44,337 bases of DNA from Eudoraea sp. (GTDB lineage: Bacteria; Bacteroidota; Bacteroidia; Flavobacteriales; Flavobacteriaceae), in NCBI GenBank assembly GCA_024639765.1, contig JAHEHU010000225.1:1-44337 (forward strand). Reading direction: 5' to 3'. The translations under genes were made by a program, and so were the position numbers. The notes beneath the pieces are model-generated. The model searched no databases. It worked only from the letters and a program-made list of their open reading frames with translations, and was not told where the DNA came from. The first letter of the stretch is position 1, and every line of letters starts with the position of its first letter. Below, in pieces: positions 17,462-25,288 of the stretch.

Positions 17462-18325
17462 CTAAAGGGAAGTGTTTCCAAAACTCTTGGCCATAGTTTT
17501 TTCCAAAAGGTCCTTGTCTATGATCTTTTTCATTTTTTCAGGGGCTCCAGCATCTTTCAGGAGATCCAGATTAGCCTCCATGAATTGGTAGTAAAAGTTG
17601 AAGATGATATCTTGTAACTTTTCCGTGCAACGCAGTTCTTTTTTTCCGGAGATCACCACGGCTACGTAATGTTTCACAAATCCCTGAACATGTATCTGAT
17701 ACTTGCGATAAGGTATCAATTCCAAATGCTGGTCCTGTTGGAGGGAATGTCTTTGTATATAGTCATTAATAATACCACAAAGAACAGTGATCTTCGCATC
17801 GTCCATGGTGTTGGTTTCAGAATAGCTCGCCTGTAAATCACCAGTTTTACGGTCAATGAGTAGCACCTGCTCAATTTTGGCCTGCTTTAATTGTTTTTCA
17901 AGTAATTTTTCCTTAGAACCACCTTTGAAAAAACTGGATACAGAGGCACCTAAATTTTGAATATACCGGAAAGGAGTACCCAAAGAATAGAGAAATTTCT
18001 TTCGCTTGTGTTTTCTATACTGTTTCATTAGAGAACCCATGAGAGGGGATAACAAGGCTGCGGTAGCTGCGGGATCTTTCTCAATTTCTTTTTCCAATGT
18101 AGCGTAGAGTGATGGACCAAGAGAATCCTGAAGTTTTAGATAGTGAGTTTCCAGTTTTTTGTCGACCTGGGTATCTATCTGGGCGGTCATTTGTTTTTGC
18201 TCTTCCAGGAATTTTTCCAGAAGATTCACTCTGCGGATAACGTCTTCCAAGGCCTCATGTTCTCCTGTGAAGAGGAGGTCTTTTAGCATTTCGAGTTTGT
18301 CTTCTTGCGTAGTCTTGGTGGGCAT
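17462..18325 (-). CDS. Coiled-coil protein resembling the N-terminal part of cyanobacterial OmpA-family proteins
   Basis: The frame is open from 18361 (299 residues), but I prefer the ATG at 18325 (287 residues), which lies just beyond the stop of the upstream gene and starts MPTKTTQEDKLEMLKDLLF. Residues about 1-60 are helical and charged. The stretch EIEKDPAATAALLSPLMGSL, a basic middle region and the block VLLIDRKTGDL ... VLCGIINDYIQ ... VAVVISGKKEL recall the N-terminal half of cyanobacterial OmpA-family proteins, where a roadblock-like beta-sheet domain precedes OmpA. Here the OmpA peptidoglycan-binding domain is missing. I see no membrane helix or signal peptide, so it is probably cytoplasmic. 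It is paired with the 121-residue coiled-coil gene directly upstream, and both begin with a related segment (KIELIKNLIF and KLEMLKDLLF). Function unknown; the similarity is recalled, not searched. Confidence 0.7.
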   Translation of the reverse strand: MPTKTTQEDKLEMLKDLLFTGEHEALEDVIRRVNLLEKFLEEQKQMTAQIDTQVDKKLETHYLKLQDSLGPSLYATLEKEIEKDPAATAALLSPLMGSLMKQYRKHKRKKFLYSLGTPFRYIQNLGASVSSFFKGGSKEKLLEKQLKQAKIEQVLLIDRKTGDLQASYSETNTMDDAKITVLCGIINDYIQRHSLQQDQHLELIPYRKYQIHVQGFVKHYVAVVISGKKELRCTEKLQDIIFNFYYQFMEANLDLLKDAGAPEKMKKIIDKDLLEKTMAKSFGNTSL

Positions 18326-18332
18326 GAAACTT

Positions 18333-18698
18333 CTACTTCGTGTTCTTAACTTTATTTCCAAGCTCTATTAGAAGATCTCCTAATTGAGAGGCATTTAGTT
18401 GCTCTTTTTCTATGTCTTCGAACCTGTCTTCCAGTTTATCCTCTAATTCTGTTATGCGAATATTAATGTCCGTAGACACATCATTGATAGACATGCGCAG
18501 ATCCGTTCTTACTGCCTCAATGAGCTCTTCGAGTTGTTTTTTCTTGGAGAGGATGTCCTTTTTTAGCAATTCGAATTCCGAATCATAGGCTTGAATATTT
18601 TCACCGAAAATCAGGTTTTTGATCAATTCAATTTTTGAAGCTGTTTCCAGGTCTTTTCTTTTGTTCCCCTCGGTCATGGGGTATTCTTCATTCGCCAT
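18333..18698 (-). CDS. Small coiled-coil protein
   Basis: A 121-residue acidic, almost entirely helical protein with a strong heptad pattern (LLKKDILSKKKQLEELIEAV, then IRITELEDKLEDRFEDIEKE). It has no cysteine and no membrane segment. The segment KIELIKNLIFGEN aligns by eye with KLEMLKDLLFTGE of the next gene, which starts 8 bases after this stop (or overlaps it by 29 bases if the longer start is used). The two products may therefore share ancestry at the N-terminus and interact through coiled coils. The role is not recognised. Confidence 0.7.
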   Translation of the reverse strand: MANEEYPMTEGNKRKDLETASKIELIKNLIFGENIQAYDSEFELLKKDILSKKKQLEELIEAVRTDLRMSINDVSTDINIRITELEDKLEDRFEDIEKEQLNASQLGDLLIELGNKVKNTK

Positions 18699-18911
18699 AT
18701 GGTAGTGTCCTTAAAAGATCTATAATTGGTTACTAATTATGCCCGTGGAAAGCCTTCGTCCAAGGGTGATATTTCCTGTAAAAATTAGGCCAGATGTTCA
18801 AAGATATAAAAAATTACATGTGCGCCCTACTAGTTTGAACATTCCTGTGTTTTTCATCAATAAGGGGAGTATTAATAGGAAGCCAGCGGCCATTGCCTTG
18901 AAGAAAAAAAG

Positions 18912-18919
18912 TAAATTTG
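18912..18919 (+). promoter_or_regulatory. Bacteroidota-type -7 box for the small membrane protein gene
   Basis: TAAATTTG matches the TAnnTTTG consensus exactly and lies 24 bases before the ATG at 18944. A TTG at 18893-18895 could serve as the -33 element, with a slightly short 16-base spacer. Confidence 0.5.
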
Positions 18920-18943
18920 ATTGAAGACTAAATCTTATGTGCC

Positions 18944-19213
18944 ATGATTAAGGGACTTTATATAATGCTCATTGTTTTCGCAGTTGTTGCTATTCTGGCC
19001 TGGGTCATGAATAAACTGGGGAAGGTTTCCGATTCTGTCAGAAAGAAATACATGAGGGGGTTTTTTATTGGCTATGGTATATTACTTCTTGTTCAAGCAG
19101 GCCTTACGCAAGGAGAAGGACTTGATTTCTTTAATGTACTTCTGGGTTTGTTTGGAGTATTTTTTTTATGGCATGGTTTGTTTGGAAAAAAAGAAAGAAC
19201 ATCTAAGTCTTAA
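18944..19213 (+). CDS. Small membrane protein of unknown function
   Basis: An 89-residue protein with about three hydrophobic segments: residues 4-23 (LYIMLIVFAVVAILAWVM), about 40-55 (FFIGYGILLLVQAG) and about 62-80 (FFNVLLGLFGVFFLWHGLF). A basic loop (SVRKKYMRG) sits between the first two and a basic tail (GKKERTSKS) closes the protein. The clear hydropathy, the promoter-like box just upstream and the absence of a competing gene make it likely to be real. It stands alone, transcribed away from the coiled-coil gene pair. No family recognised. Confidence 0.65.
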   Translation: MIKGLYIMLIVFAVVAILAWVMNKLGKVSDSVRKKYMRGFFIGYGILLLVQAGLTQGEGLDFFNVLLGLFGVFFLWHGLFGKKERTSKS

Positions 19214-19260
19214 TTTTTATAAAGGACTGAACTGCCGGCAACACCGATAGTTGTCTATGA

Positions 19261-19286
19261 TCCCGATTTTGCAAATACTTAAAAGC
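19261..19286 (+). repeat. Direct repeat copy 1
   Basis: Contains TTTTGCAAATACTTAAAAGC. It differs from copy 2 at one position (TCCCG versus TCCCA at the start). Copies are 117 bases apart. Confidence 0.75.
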
Positions 19287-19377
19287 CTATAGCTAAAAGA
19301 TATTTGCTTTTTTACTGGTTGAACTTATAGGCTCAAACATGACCAGGATTAGCTAGCTTTGCTTGCTGTTCCTTTGG

Positions 19378-19403
19378 TCCCAATTTTGCAAATACTTAAA
19401 AGC
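19378..19403 (+). repeat. Direct repeat copy 2
   Basis: Second copy of the 26-base repeat, directly followed by the hairpin at 19405-19422. Its purpose is unknown. Confidence 0.75.
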
Positions 19404-19478
19404 ACATTGCCTTGCGGCAATGCTTCTTTCGTTCCTCGCATCTTGAGAAAGCAAGCTTTCTATGATGCTCTAAACGAA

Positions 19479-19506
19479 AAAAGCCCATTCTGTCGAATGA
19501 GCTTTT
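19479..19506 (-). terminator. Rho-independent terminator of tRNA-Phe
   Basis: On the minus strand AAAAGCTCATTC, loop GACA, then GAATGGGCTTTT form a 12-base stem with one wobble pair, running into a T-rich end (TTTTTTCG). It lies 9 bases after the encoded CCA of the tRNA, as expected for a single-gene tRNA transcript. Confidence 0.8.
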
Positions 19507-19514
19507 AGTGCTTG

Positions 19515-19590
<76 letters not shown>

Positions 19591-19608
19591 ATGCCTGTTA
19601 GGCGGGGG

Positions 19609-19616
19609 CAAATATA
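19609..19616 (-). promoter_or_regulatory. Promoter -7 box of tRNA-Phe
   Basis: On the minus strand TATATTTG fits the Bacteroidota TAnnTTTG consensus and ends 18 bases before the tRNA 5' end. A TTG about 20 bases further upstream (in ATTGGTAG) can serve as the -33 element. Confidence 0.65.
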
Positions 19617-19691
19617 AATTCAAATTTAGGAACTACCAATAAAAAAGGAAAAAAAGGACGTTCTTTTTTATCAATTTTTAATCTTTGCAGT

Positions 19692-20420
19692 ATGAACCTT
19701 GTCATTGATGCTGGGAACACATCCATTAAGTTGGCGGTGTTCAGAAAAAAGGAGCTATTATTTCTAACGAGCTCCGATAGTAAAGGCTTTCCAAAAGCGG
19801 TTAAGGACGTATTTTCCAAGTTCCCTGAAATTGCACAAGCACTGGTTGCTTCTGTAGGATTTCTCACTAAAAAGGAACTTGACGTACTGGCTATATTTTG
19901 TAAAGTTCAGTTGCTTACCTCCATTGCATCAGTGCCCTTTAAAAATTCATACACGAGCCCACAAACTTTAGGAGTGGACCGTATTGCCCTTGCTACGGCT
20001 GCATTTTATAATTATCCCCATACAAATACACTTGTTATAGACGCAGGCACTTGCATAACATATGATATGATCAATGATTATGGTGAATACCTTGGAGGTG
20101 CCATTTCACCGGGTTTATTGATGCGTTATAGAGCCCTTCACCAGCATACGGCCAAGTTGCCACTATTAGACCCCAGTCCTTTTGTAGAACTAATCGGAAA
20201 TTCTACCGAGAAAAGTATACATAGCGGTGTTCTCAATGGGATGTGCCAGGAGATAGATGGAGTTATTTCTCAGTACCATAGAAGATTCGAACATTTAACA
20301 GTTATTTTAACAGGGGGAGACGGTCAATTTTTGTCCAATCGGTTAAAAAATACCATATTTGCCAATCCAAATTTTCTCCTGGAGGGCTTAAATTATTTGC
20401 TCGAATACAACAAACGCTAG
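19692..20420 (+). CDS. coaX: Type III pantothenate kinase
   Basis: A 242-residue cytoplasmic enzyme that phosphorylates pantothenate, the first step of coenzyme A synthesis. It has the ASKHA-fold phosphate-binding start VIDAGNTSIK (Asp6, Asn9, Thr10), the type III signature LGVDRIALATAA (about 93-104), the second phosphate loop VIDAGTCITYD (Asp117) and GGAISPGLLMRYRAL. The length is normal for the family, and type III enzymes typically need a monovalent cation. The start ATG follows an AT-rich leader containing TAATCTTTGC just ahead of it. That resembles a -7 box but is so close that it would give an almost leaderless message. The stop is directly followed by the ATG of the next gene, opening a tightly packed run of envelope genes. 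Confidence 0.95.
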   Translation: MNLVIDAGNTSIKLAVFRKKELLFLTSSDSKGFPKAVKDVFSKFPEIAQALVASVGFLTKKELDVLAIFCKVQLLTSIASVPFKNSYTSPQTLGVDRIALATAAFYNYPHTNTLVIDAGTCITYDMINDYGEYLGGAISPGLLMRYRALHQHTAKLPLLDPSPFVELIGNSTEKSIHSGVLNGMCQEIDGVISQYHRRFEHLTVILTGGDGQFLSNRLKNTIFANPNFLLEGLNYLLEYNKR

Positions 20421-21686
20421 ATGATCAGAAAAATAGGTTTTGTTATAATATGCCTTGCAGCGAGTGGCCTGTATGCACAAAATGGAACGGTATCTCCCTA
20501 TTCATACTTTGGAATAGGCGACCTTAGATCTGGAAGTACCATTGAAAACCAAATGATGGGAGGCCTAAGCCTCTATACAGATAGTATACATCTTACCCTG
20601 AAAAATCCGGCTGGGTATGGAAAATTACGGCTAACTACCTATACAATGGGGGTAAGCCATAAGGAGATCTCACTAAATAGTTTTACGGAACAGGAAAAGA
20701 CATCTGTTTCAAACATGGAATACCTGGCGATAGGCTTTCCCTTGAGCCCTAAAATGGCATTGGGTATGGGTCTAAGGCCATTTTCTGCAGTGGGGTATGA
20801 CGTTTTGCAAAACACAGTAGATCCCAGTGGCAATGATGTCACCAATCTTTACAACGGTACCGGAGGGCTTAACCAAGTTTTTCTTTCCCTTGGTTTTGAA
20901 CTGTTTAAGAATTTGAATCTGGGTGCAAGTATGAATTTCAATTTTGGGACCCTTGAAAGTGAAAAGATACAAACAATAGAGGGCCTACAGTTTGGTACCA
21001 GAGAATCTCAGGAATCCAAGATTAATGGATTCGATTTTGTGTATGGACTTACATATAGTCCAACAATAAAAAATAAATATACCCTTTACACTTCTGCGGT
21101 AGTGAATACCCAGGTGAACCTGCTTTCGGAAAACACCCAGACCTTTGGTTCTTTCTCTCAGTCCACAGGGAACACCATTGAGCAGATAGACGTAGATCTG
21201 CAGGCTCAGGGATTGCAAAACACAGAATTGAAGATCCCCACGATCGCAACTTTTGGCCTGGGATTTGGCGAGGATAAAAAATGGTTTTTGGGTGCAGAAT
21301 ACAGTTTTCAGCAACTTAGTACGTTCGAAAACCGCTTTCTTCAAATAGAGAACCAGGAATACATAGATGCCAGTGCATATGCCCTTGGGGCCTATTATAT
21401 TCCGGATTATGCCTCTTTTGGAAGTTACTTTAAAAGGGTTACATACAGGGCCGGAATACGCTATGATATGACAGGCATAGTGGTTAACGAGAAGGAGATT
21501 GAAAATCTTGGCATAACTTTTGGACTTGGATTACCGTTGGGTGGAAGTTTCTCTAATCTAAACCTTGGTTTTGAATGGGGTAAAAGAGGCACCACTGCAG
21601 CAGATCTTATTGAGGAAAAATACTTTAGGGTCAACATAGGACTATCATTCAACGACAGATGGTTCCAAAAAAGGAAAATAAATTGA
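20421..21686 (+). CDS. Outer-membrane beta-barrel protein of unknown function
   Basis: A 421-residue protein with a signal peptide (MIRKIGFVIICLAASGLYAQ, cut near residue 20). Then comes TVSPYSYFGIGDLRSGS, a start commonly seen in Bacteroidota FadL/OmpP1-like barrel proteins. The remainder alternates short amphipathic strands and ends with a typical outer-membrane C-terminus (YFRVNIGLSFNDRWFQKRKIN). It may be a porin or a long-chain-substrate channel; I cannot name the substrate. The ATG abuts the coaX stop, so translation is probably coupled. The position within a coaX to lptC run suggests an envelope role. Confidence 0.75.
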   Translation: MIRKIGFVIICLAASGLYAQNGTVSPYSYFGIGDLRSGSTIENQMMGGLSLYTDSIHLTLKNPAGYGKLRLTTYTMGVSHKEISLNSFTEQEKTSVSNMEYLAIGFPLSPKMALGMGLRPFSAVGYDVLQNTVDPSGNDVTNLYNGTGGLNQVFLSLGFELFKNLNLGASMNFNFGTLESEKIQTIEGLQFGTRESQESKINGFDFVYGLTYSPTIKNKYTLYTSAVVNTQVNLLSENTQTFGSFSQSTGNTIEQIDVDLQAQGLQNTELKIPTIATFGLGFGEDKKWFLGAEYSFQQLSTFENRFLQIENQEYIDASAYALGAYYIPDYASFGSYFKRVTYRAGIRYDMTGIVVNEKEIENLGITFGLGLPLGGSFSNLNLGFEWGKRGTTAADLIEEKYFRVNIGLSFNDRWFQKRKIN

Positions 21687-21725
21687 TAAAAAATTAGTAC
21701 ATTAACCGCTTTAAAACGTAACACA

Positions 21726-23096
21726 ATGAAAAAGGAACTTTACTTGATGGTGATCGCCTTAGTTGGCTTTACAGGCATAAGTTTAGGACAGGGACAGAAT
21801 CCTGAATGTATGACCAACCTTTCCATTTACGCAGAGCATGCTAAAGTTAAAAATTATGATGCGGCCTATGGCCCATGGAAAATGGTGTATACCAATTGTC
21901 CGGATATCAATAAGGCAAACTTTTCATATGGGGAAAGGATCCTTGCTGATAAGATAGATAAAAGTAGTGGAGCTGAAAAAGATGCTTTTATAAAAGAACT
22001 TATGCAGTTGTATGATGATAGTCATAAGTACTATCCTCAAAGTTTTTCTGTTGGCGAGGTGGCCATAGATAAGGTCTTATTGATGTATGACAATAAAATG
22101 GCCTCGGATGACCAGATCTTTTCCATGTTAGACAAGGCTTTTAAGGAAGACAGAGAGAATTTTAAAAACCCGAAAGCTCTATACCTTTACTTTTCGAGTC
22201 TTGTAGACCTGTATGGTGCTAATAAAAAGGAATTACAAGATGTCTTTAACACCTATGATGATGTAACAGAAAAGATAGAGGAAGAGAACGGACAATTGAC
22301 GGACATCATTACCAAATTACTTCCTAAAGAAGATGCAGGGACCCTAACTTCTAAAGAAAAAAGAAGTTTGAGAGTAGCTACTACCAATTCGGAATCCTAT
22401 GGTAAGATTGCCGGAAGTGTGGACTCTAAATTAGGAGCTTTAGCAGATTGTGAAAACTTGATCCCTCTTTATGAAAGGAGCTATGAAGAGAAAAAAGGAG
22501 ATGTCACTTGGGTGAAAAGAGCTGTAGGAAGAATGTTTAGCAAGGAATGTACGGATGATCCTATGTTTAAAAAGCTTTTTGAAGCTCAGTTGGCTTTGGA
22601 TCCTTCTGCAGACGCATATGTGTATGGCGGTACCCTGAAACAAAAAGCGGGAGATAACAGTGGTGCTATTGCCGACTTTAACAAGGCGTTAGACCTGGAA
22701 ACAAATCCAAAAAAGAAATCGAATATTGCGTATAAGATCGCAACAAGCTATAGAAGAGGAAGCAAGTCTACCTCCAGAAGTTATGCACTCAAGGCAATAG
22801 ATGCCAATCCATCCAATGGAAATGCTTATTTATTGATCGCCAGTTTGTACGCTTCCAGCGCCAACGAATGTGGAGAAACTCCTTTTGAAAAACGAGCTAT
22901 CTACTGGAAAGCAGCAGATATGGCCCGCAAGGCGGGAAGAGTAGATCCTTCACTAAGTGGGAGAGCCAGCCAGTCTGCAGCAAGCTATGAAGCTAAAGCA
23001 CCTTCCAAGACAGATATTTTTAATTCTGGCATGGCCGGGAAAACCCTCAGCTTTAAGTGTTGGGTAGGCGGTAGCATTACGGTGCCAAATTTATAG
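21726..23096 (+). CDS. Secreted tetratricopeptide-repeat protein
   Basis: A 456-residue protein with a signal peptide (MKKELYLMVIALVGFTGISL, cut near residue 21), so periplasmic. It is helical throughout. A recognisable TPR lies at about 300-370 (AYVYGGTLKQKAGDNSGAIA, DFNKALDLE, then SYALKAIDANPSNGNAYLLI). A Cys occurs in MTNLSIYAEHAKVKNYDAAY-type repeats near the N-terminus (ECMTN) and a second in TNCPD, so a disulfide is possible. It sits 39 bases after the outer-membrane gene and 2 bases before lptC, which suggests a scaffold role in envelope assembly; the partner is unknown. Confidence 0.8.
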   Translation: MKKELYLMVIALVGFTGISLGQGQNPECMTNLSIYAEHAKVKNYDAAYGPWKMVYTNCPDINKANFSYGERILADKIDKSSGAEKDAFIKELMQLYDDSHKYYPQSFSVGEVAIDKVLLMYDNKMASDDQIFSMLDKAFKEDRENFKNPKALYLYFSSLVDLYGANKKELQDVFNTYDDVTEKIEEENGQLTDIITKLLPKEDAGTLTSKEKRSLRVATTNSESYGKIAGSVDSKLGALADCENLIPLYERSYEEKKGDVTWVKRAVGRMFSKECTDDPMFKKLFEAQLALDPSADAYVYGGTLKQKAGDNSGAIADFNKALDLETNPKKKSNIAYKIATSYRRGSKSTSRSYALKAIDANPSNGNAYLLIASLYASSANECGETPFEKRAIYWKAADMARKAGRVDPSLSGRASQSAASYEAKAPSKTDIFNSGMAGKTLSFKCWVGGSITVPNL

Positions 23097-23098
23097 GA

Positions 23099-23704
23099 AT
23101 GAAACCCTTGGGGAACAAAATACCAATTTCAATTGCCATGGTTTTTACCGTGGCAATCTTTTTTTATAGCTGCCAGGACACGTATCAGCGTGTGGGAGAC
23201 GAGAAGCAAATTGAGATCTTTCCACAAGGGGTTGCACAAAATTTTGAGCTTACTTATACAGAGACCACAGAGGAACTGGAGAGTGAAGATGAAGGTGTTT
23301 CCAGGGTAATAGCCATTCTTAAGAGTCCCATTAGTGAAGACTATGATAATATGCTGTTTAAGTACAGAACCTTTCCTGAAGGCTTGGAAGTAGAGTATTT
23401 TGACCAGGATAATAATAAGAGTACCATTCGGGCAGACTACGGGATCATATATTCTCAAACCAATATGATAGACCTTCGAGGAAATGTAGTGATTGAGACC
23501 CATGAAGGAAAAAAGTTAGAGGCACCACAACTATACTGGGACAGAAAAGAAGAATGGATCTTTACCCAGGAAAAATTTAAATTTACCGATCCTGAAGATG
23601 GCACTATTATGGACGGGGAAGGAATGGATTTTAACCGGGATTTTAGTTTTTTTAAAGCCCATAGGACATATGGATTAATGACCATTAAGGAAGACGAATC
23701 ATGA
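23099..23704 (+). CDS. lptC: LPS-export periplasmic protein LptC (lipoprotein form)
   Basis: A 201-residue protein whose N-terminus has a hydrophobic segment and a lipobox ending FFYSC (Cys25), so it may be lipid-anchored rather than held by a membrane helix as in E. coli. The rest is a beta-jellyroll of the LptC/LptA/OstA type: short strands with the recurring pattern of ADYGIIYSQTNMIDLRGNVV and LEAPQLYWDRKEEWIFT. LptC links the inner-membrane ABC exporter LptBFG to the LptA bridge that moves lipopolysaccharide outward. Its stop overlaps the next ATG by four bases. Family placement rests on pattern recognition and gene context. Confidence 0.85.
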   Translation: MKPLGNKIPISIAMVFTVAIFFYSCQDTYQRVGDEKQIEIFPQGVAQNFELTYTETTEELESEDEGVSRVIAILKSPISEDYDNMLFKYRTFPEGLEVEYFDQDNNKSTIRADYGIIYSQTNMIDLRGNVVIETHEGKKLEAPQLYWDRKEEWIFTQEKFKFTDPEDGTIMDGEGMDFNRDFSFFKAHRTYGLMTIKEDES

Positions 23705-23904
23705 TCAAAATACTGCGATTTACAGAATACTTATACCTTATTGTTGCTGTAGTTTCCATCTATAAAATTGGAGACCTTTGGGAAACAGACAGGCAAGGAA
23801 CCTATATCTTTATATTTTTTGCAATAGTGTCTATAGGGATGTTCATTTTTCGCCGTACCTATCGTAAACGTTTTGAGAAAAGGAAGAAGGAAAACCAATC
23901 TTAA
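23701..23904 (+). CDS. Small two-helix membrane protein coupled to lptC
   Basis: A 67-residue protein with hydrophobic segments at about 9-21 (EYLYLIVAVVSIYKI) and 35-50 (YIFIFFAIVSIGMFIF), then a strongly basic tail (RRTYRKRFEKRKKENQS). Its ATG overlaps the lptC TGA (ATGA) and the stop is 2 bases before the next start, so it is embedded in the operon and almost certainly translated. Basic residues follow the second helix, which suggests a cytoplasmic C-terminus. No family name is known to me; a role near the Lpt machinery is only a contextual guess. Confidence 0.75.
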   Translation: MIKILRFTEYLYLIVAVVSIYKIGDLWETDRQGTYIFIFFAIVSIGMFIFRRTYRKRFEKRKKENQS

Positions 23905-23906
23905 TT

Positions 23907-25196
23907 GTGGATACATCTATCTTAATTATAGTTTTATGCCTTATTCTTTCTGCTTTCTTTTCCGGAATGGAGATCGCATTTGTCTCTGCCAATAAGATCC
24001 ATATAGAGATTGAGAAGAAACAGGCCGGTTTTTTGGCAAAAGTATTGGCACGACTTACCCATAAGCCTTCTAAGTTTATTGCCACCATGCTTATTGGGAA
24101 TAATATAGCCCTGGTGGTCTATGGTTTTTACATGGGGGACCTGCTAATGAACTGGTTTCAAAGTAAATTGCCTTCGCCATATGGTTTTGTGCAACTCTGG
24201 CTTACAGACTTCAGTCTACTTACCCAAACCATTATCTCAACGATCATTATTCTTATTACAGCAGAATTCCTTCCAAAGGTATTTTTTCAGATCTACGCCA
24301 ATACCTTACTAAAGATATTGGCCATTCCGGCGTATTTGTTCTACGCACTATTCTCTTTGATTTCAGATTTTGTCATAAAATTGACAGACCTTGTTCTTCG
24401 CACCTTGTTTAAAACGGATGGAGATGAGGTACAGCTTGCTTTTAGCAAGATGGAATTGGGAGACTATATTACAGAACAGATGGAAGCCCTGGAGGAAGAG
24501 GATGATGTAGATTCTGAGATACAGATCTTTCAAAATGCACTCGAATTTTCCGCGGTAAAGGCCAGAGAGGTAATGGTGCCCCGTACAGAGATAACAGCTG
24601 TTGAACTGCACGAAACACCTAAGAATCTGGCAAAACTATTTACAGACACTGGTTATTCCAAGATCCTTGTGTATAAAGACACCATAGACAACATTATTGG
24701 GTACATACATTCCTATGAACTTTTTAAGAAGCCTAAGACAATCAAAAGCATCTTGCTACCGGTAGAATTTGTTCCGGAGACCATGCTTATACATGGCATT
24801 CTTAAAATTTTGACCAAGAAACGAAAGAGTATGGCCGTTGTTCTGGATGAATATGGTGGTACCTCCGGGGTGATGACTGTTGAAGATATCGTGGAAGAGC
24901 TGTTTGGTGAGATTGAGGATGAACATGATACTACAGACCTTCTTGAGGAACAGCTCAATGATAAGAGCTTTAAATTTTCTGCACGACTGGAAGTAGATTA
25001 CATTAACGAAACCTATAAATTAGAACTACCAGATACTGAGGAATTTGAAACCTTGGGAGGGTTACTTGTGCACGAAACAGGGGAAATTCCTGAAAAAGGA
25101 ACCGAAATTCAGATCGGTGATTACCTCTTTACCGTATTGGAAGTCTCCAATACAAAAATAGATTTGGTGACACTGGAGGTCACAGATAAAGATTAA
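23907..25196 (+). CDS. CNNM/CorC-type membrane protein with CBS pair (hemolysin family)
   Basis: A 429-residue inner-membrane protein that starts with GTG, 2 bases after the preceding stop. Residues 1-180 form the DUF21/CNNM domain with about four hydrophobic segments (SILIIVLCLILSAFFSGMEI, then FIATMLIGNNIALVVYGFYM, IISTIIILITAEFLPKVFF). Two CBS domains follow at about 205-325 (VMVPRTEITAVEL and AVVLDEYGGTSGVMTVEDI). A CorC/HlyC C-terminal domain lies at about 345-425. Members act in magnesium or cobalt transport and resistance; some Bacteroidota relatives are annotated as gliding-related (GldE-like). The CBS domains probably bind adenosine nucleotides and control transport. Confidence 0.9.
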   Translation: MDTSILIIVLCLILSAFFSGMEIAFVSANKIHIEIEKKQAGFLAKVLARLTHKPSKFIATMLIGNNIALVVYGFYMGDLLMNWFQSKLPSPYGFVQLWLTDFSLLTQTIISTIIILITAEFLPKVFFQIYANTLLKILAIPAYLFYALFSLISDFVIKLTDLVLRTLFKTDGDEVQLAFSKMELGDYITEQMEALEEEDDVDSEIQIFQNALEFSAVKAREVMVPRTEITAVELHETPKNLAKLFTDTGYSKILVYKDTIDNIIGYIHSYELFKKPKTIKSILLPVEFVPETMLIHGILKILTKKRKSMAVVLDEYGGTSGVMTVEDIVEELFGEIEDEHDTTDLLEEQLNDKSFKFSARLEVDYINETYKLELPDTEEFETLGGLLVHETGEIPEKGTEIQIGDYLFTVLEVSNTKIDLVTLEVTDKD

Positions 25197-25253
25197 GCAA
25201 ATATCCACACACAGATAGCGGCCTTTTCGTTTTTATTATTTAAGGGAAAATGG

Positions 25254-25261
25254 TAATTTCG
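25254..25261 (+). promoter_or_regulatory. Possible -7 box ahead of the PpiD-like gene
   Basis: TAATTTCG differs from TAnnTTTG at one base and lies 27 bases before the ATG at 25289, in the only larger gap (92 bases) of this gene run. No convincing -33 element is seen. Confidence 0.3.
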
Positions 25262-25288
25262 CCCACTGATTTTAAACAATCTTGATAA

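Larger units (their letters stand above)
19214..19514. other. Non-coding stretch with a direct repeat pair and several hairpins
   Basis: No plausible gene lies here. The segment holds two near-identical 26-base direct repeats (19261-19286 and 19378-19403), a wide inverted repeat around AGCCTATAG/CTTATAGGCT (about 19284-19333), a tight hairpin CATTGCC-TTGC-GGCAATG (19405-19422), a longer imperfect hairpin with GCATC/GATGC ends around AGAAAGC/GCTTTCT (19438-19468), and the terminator of the tRNA gene. Confidence 0.6.

Noticed and set aside
18739-18924. A 61-codon plus-strand frame in the gap between the coiled-coil gene and the small membrane protein gene
   Set aside because: Its composition is not that of a folded protein, it has no recognisable motif, and the region is better explained as the two promoter areas of divergent genes.
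19261-19403. Direct repeats near tRNA-Phe as attachment sites of an integrated element
   Set aside because: The repeats do not match the tRNA 3' end, enclose only about 90 bases, and no integrase is present.
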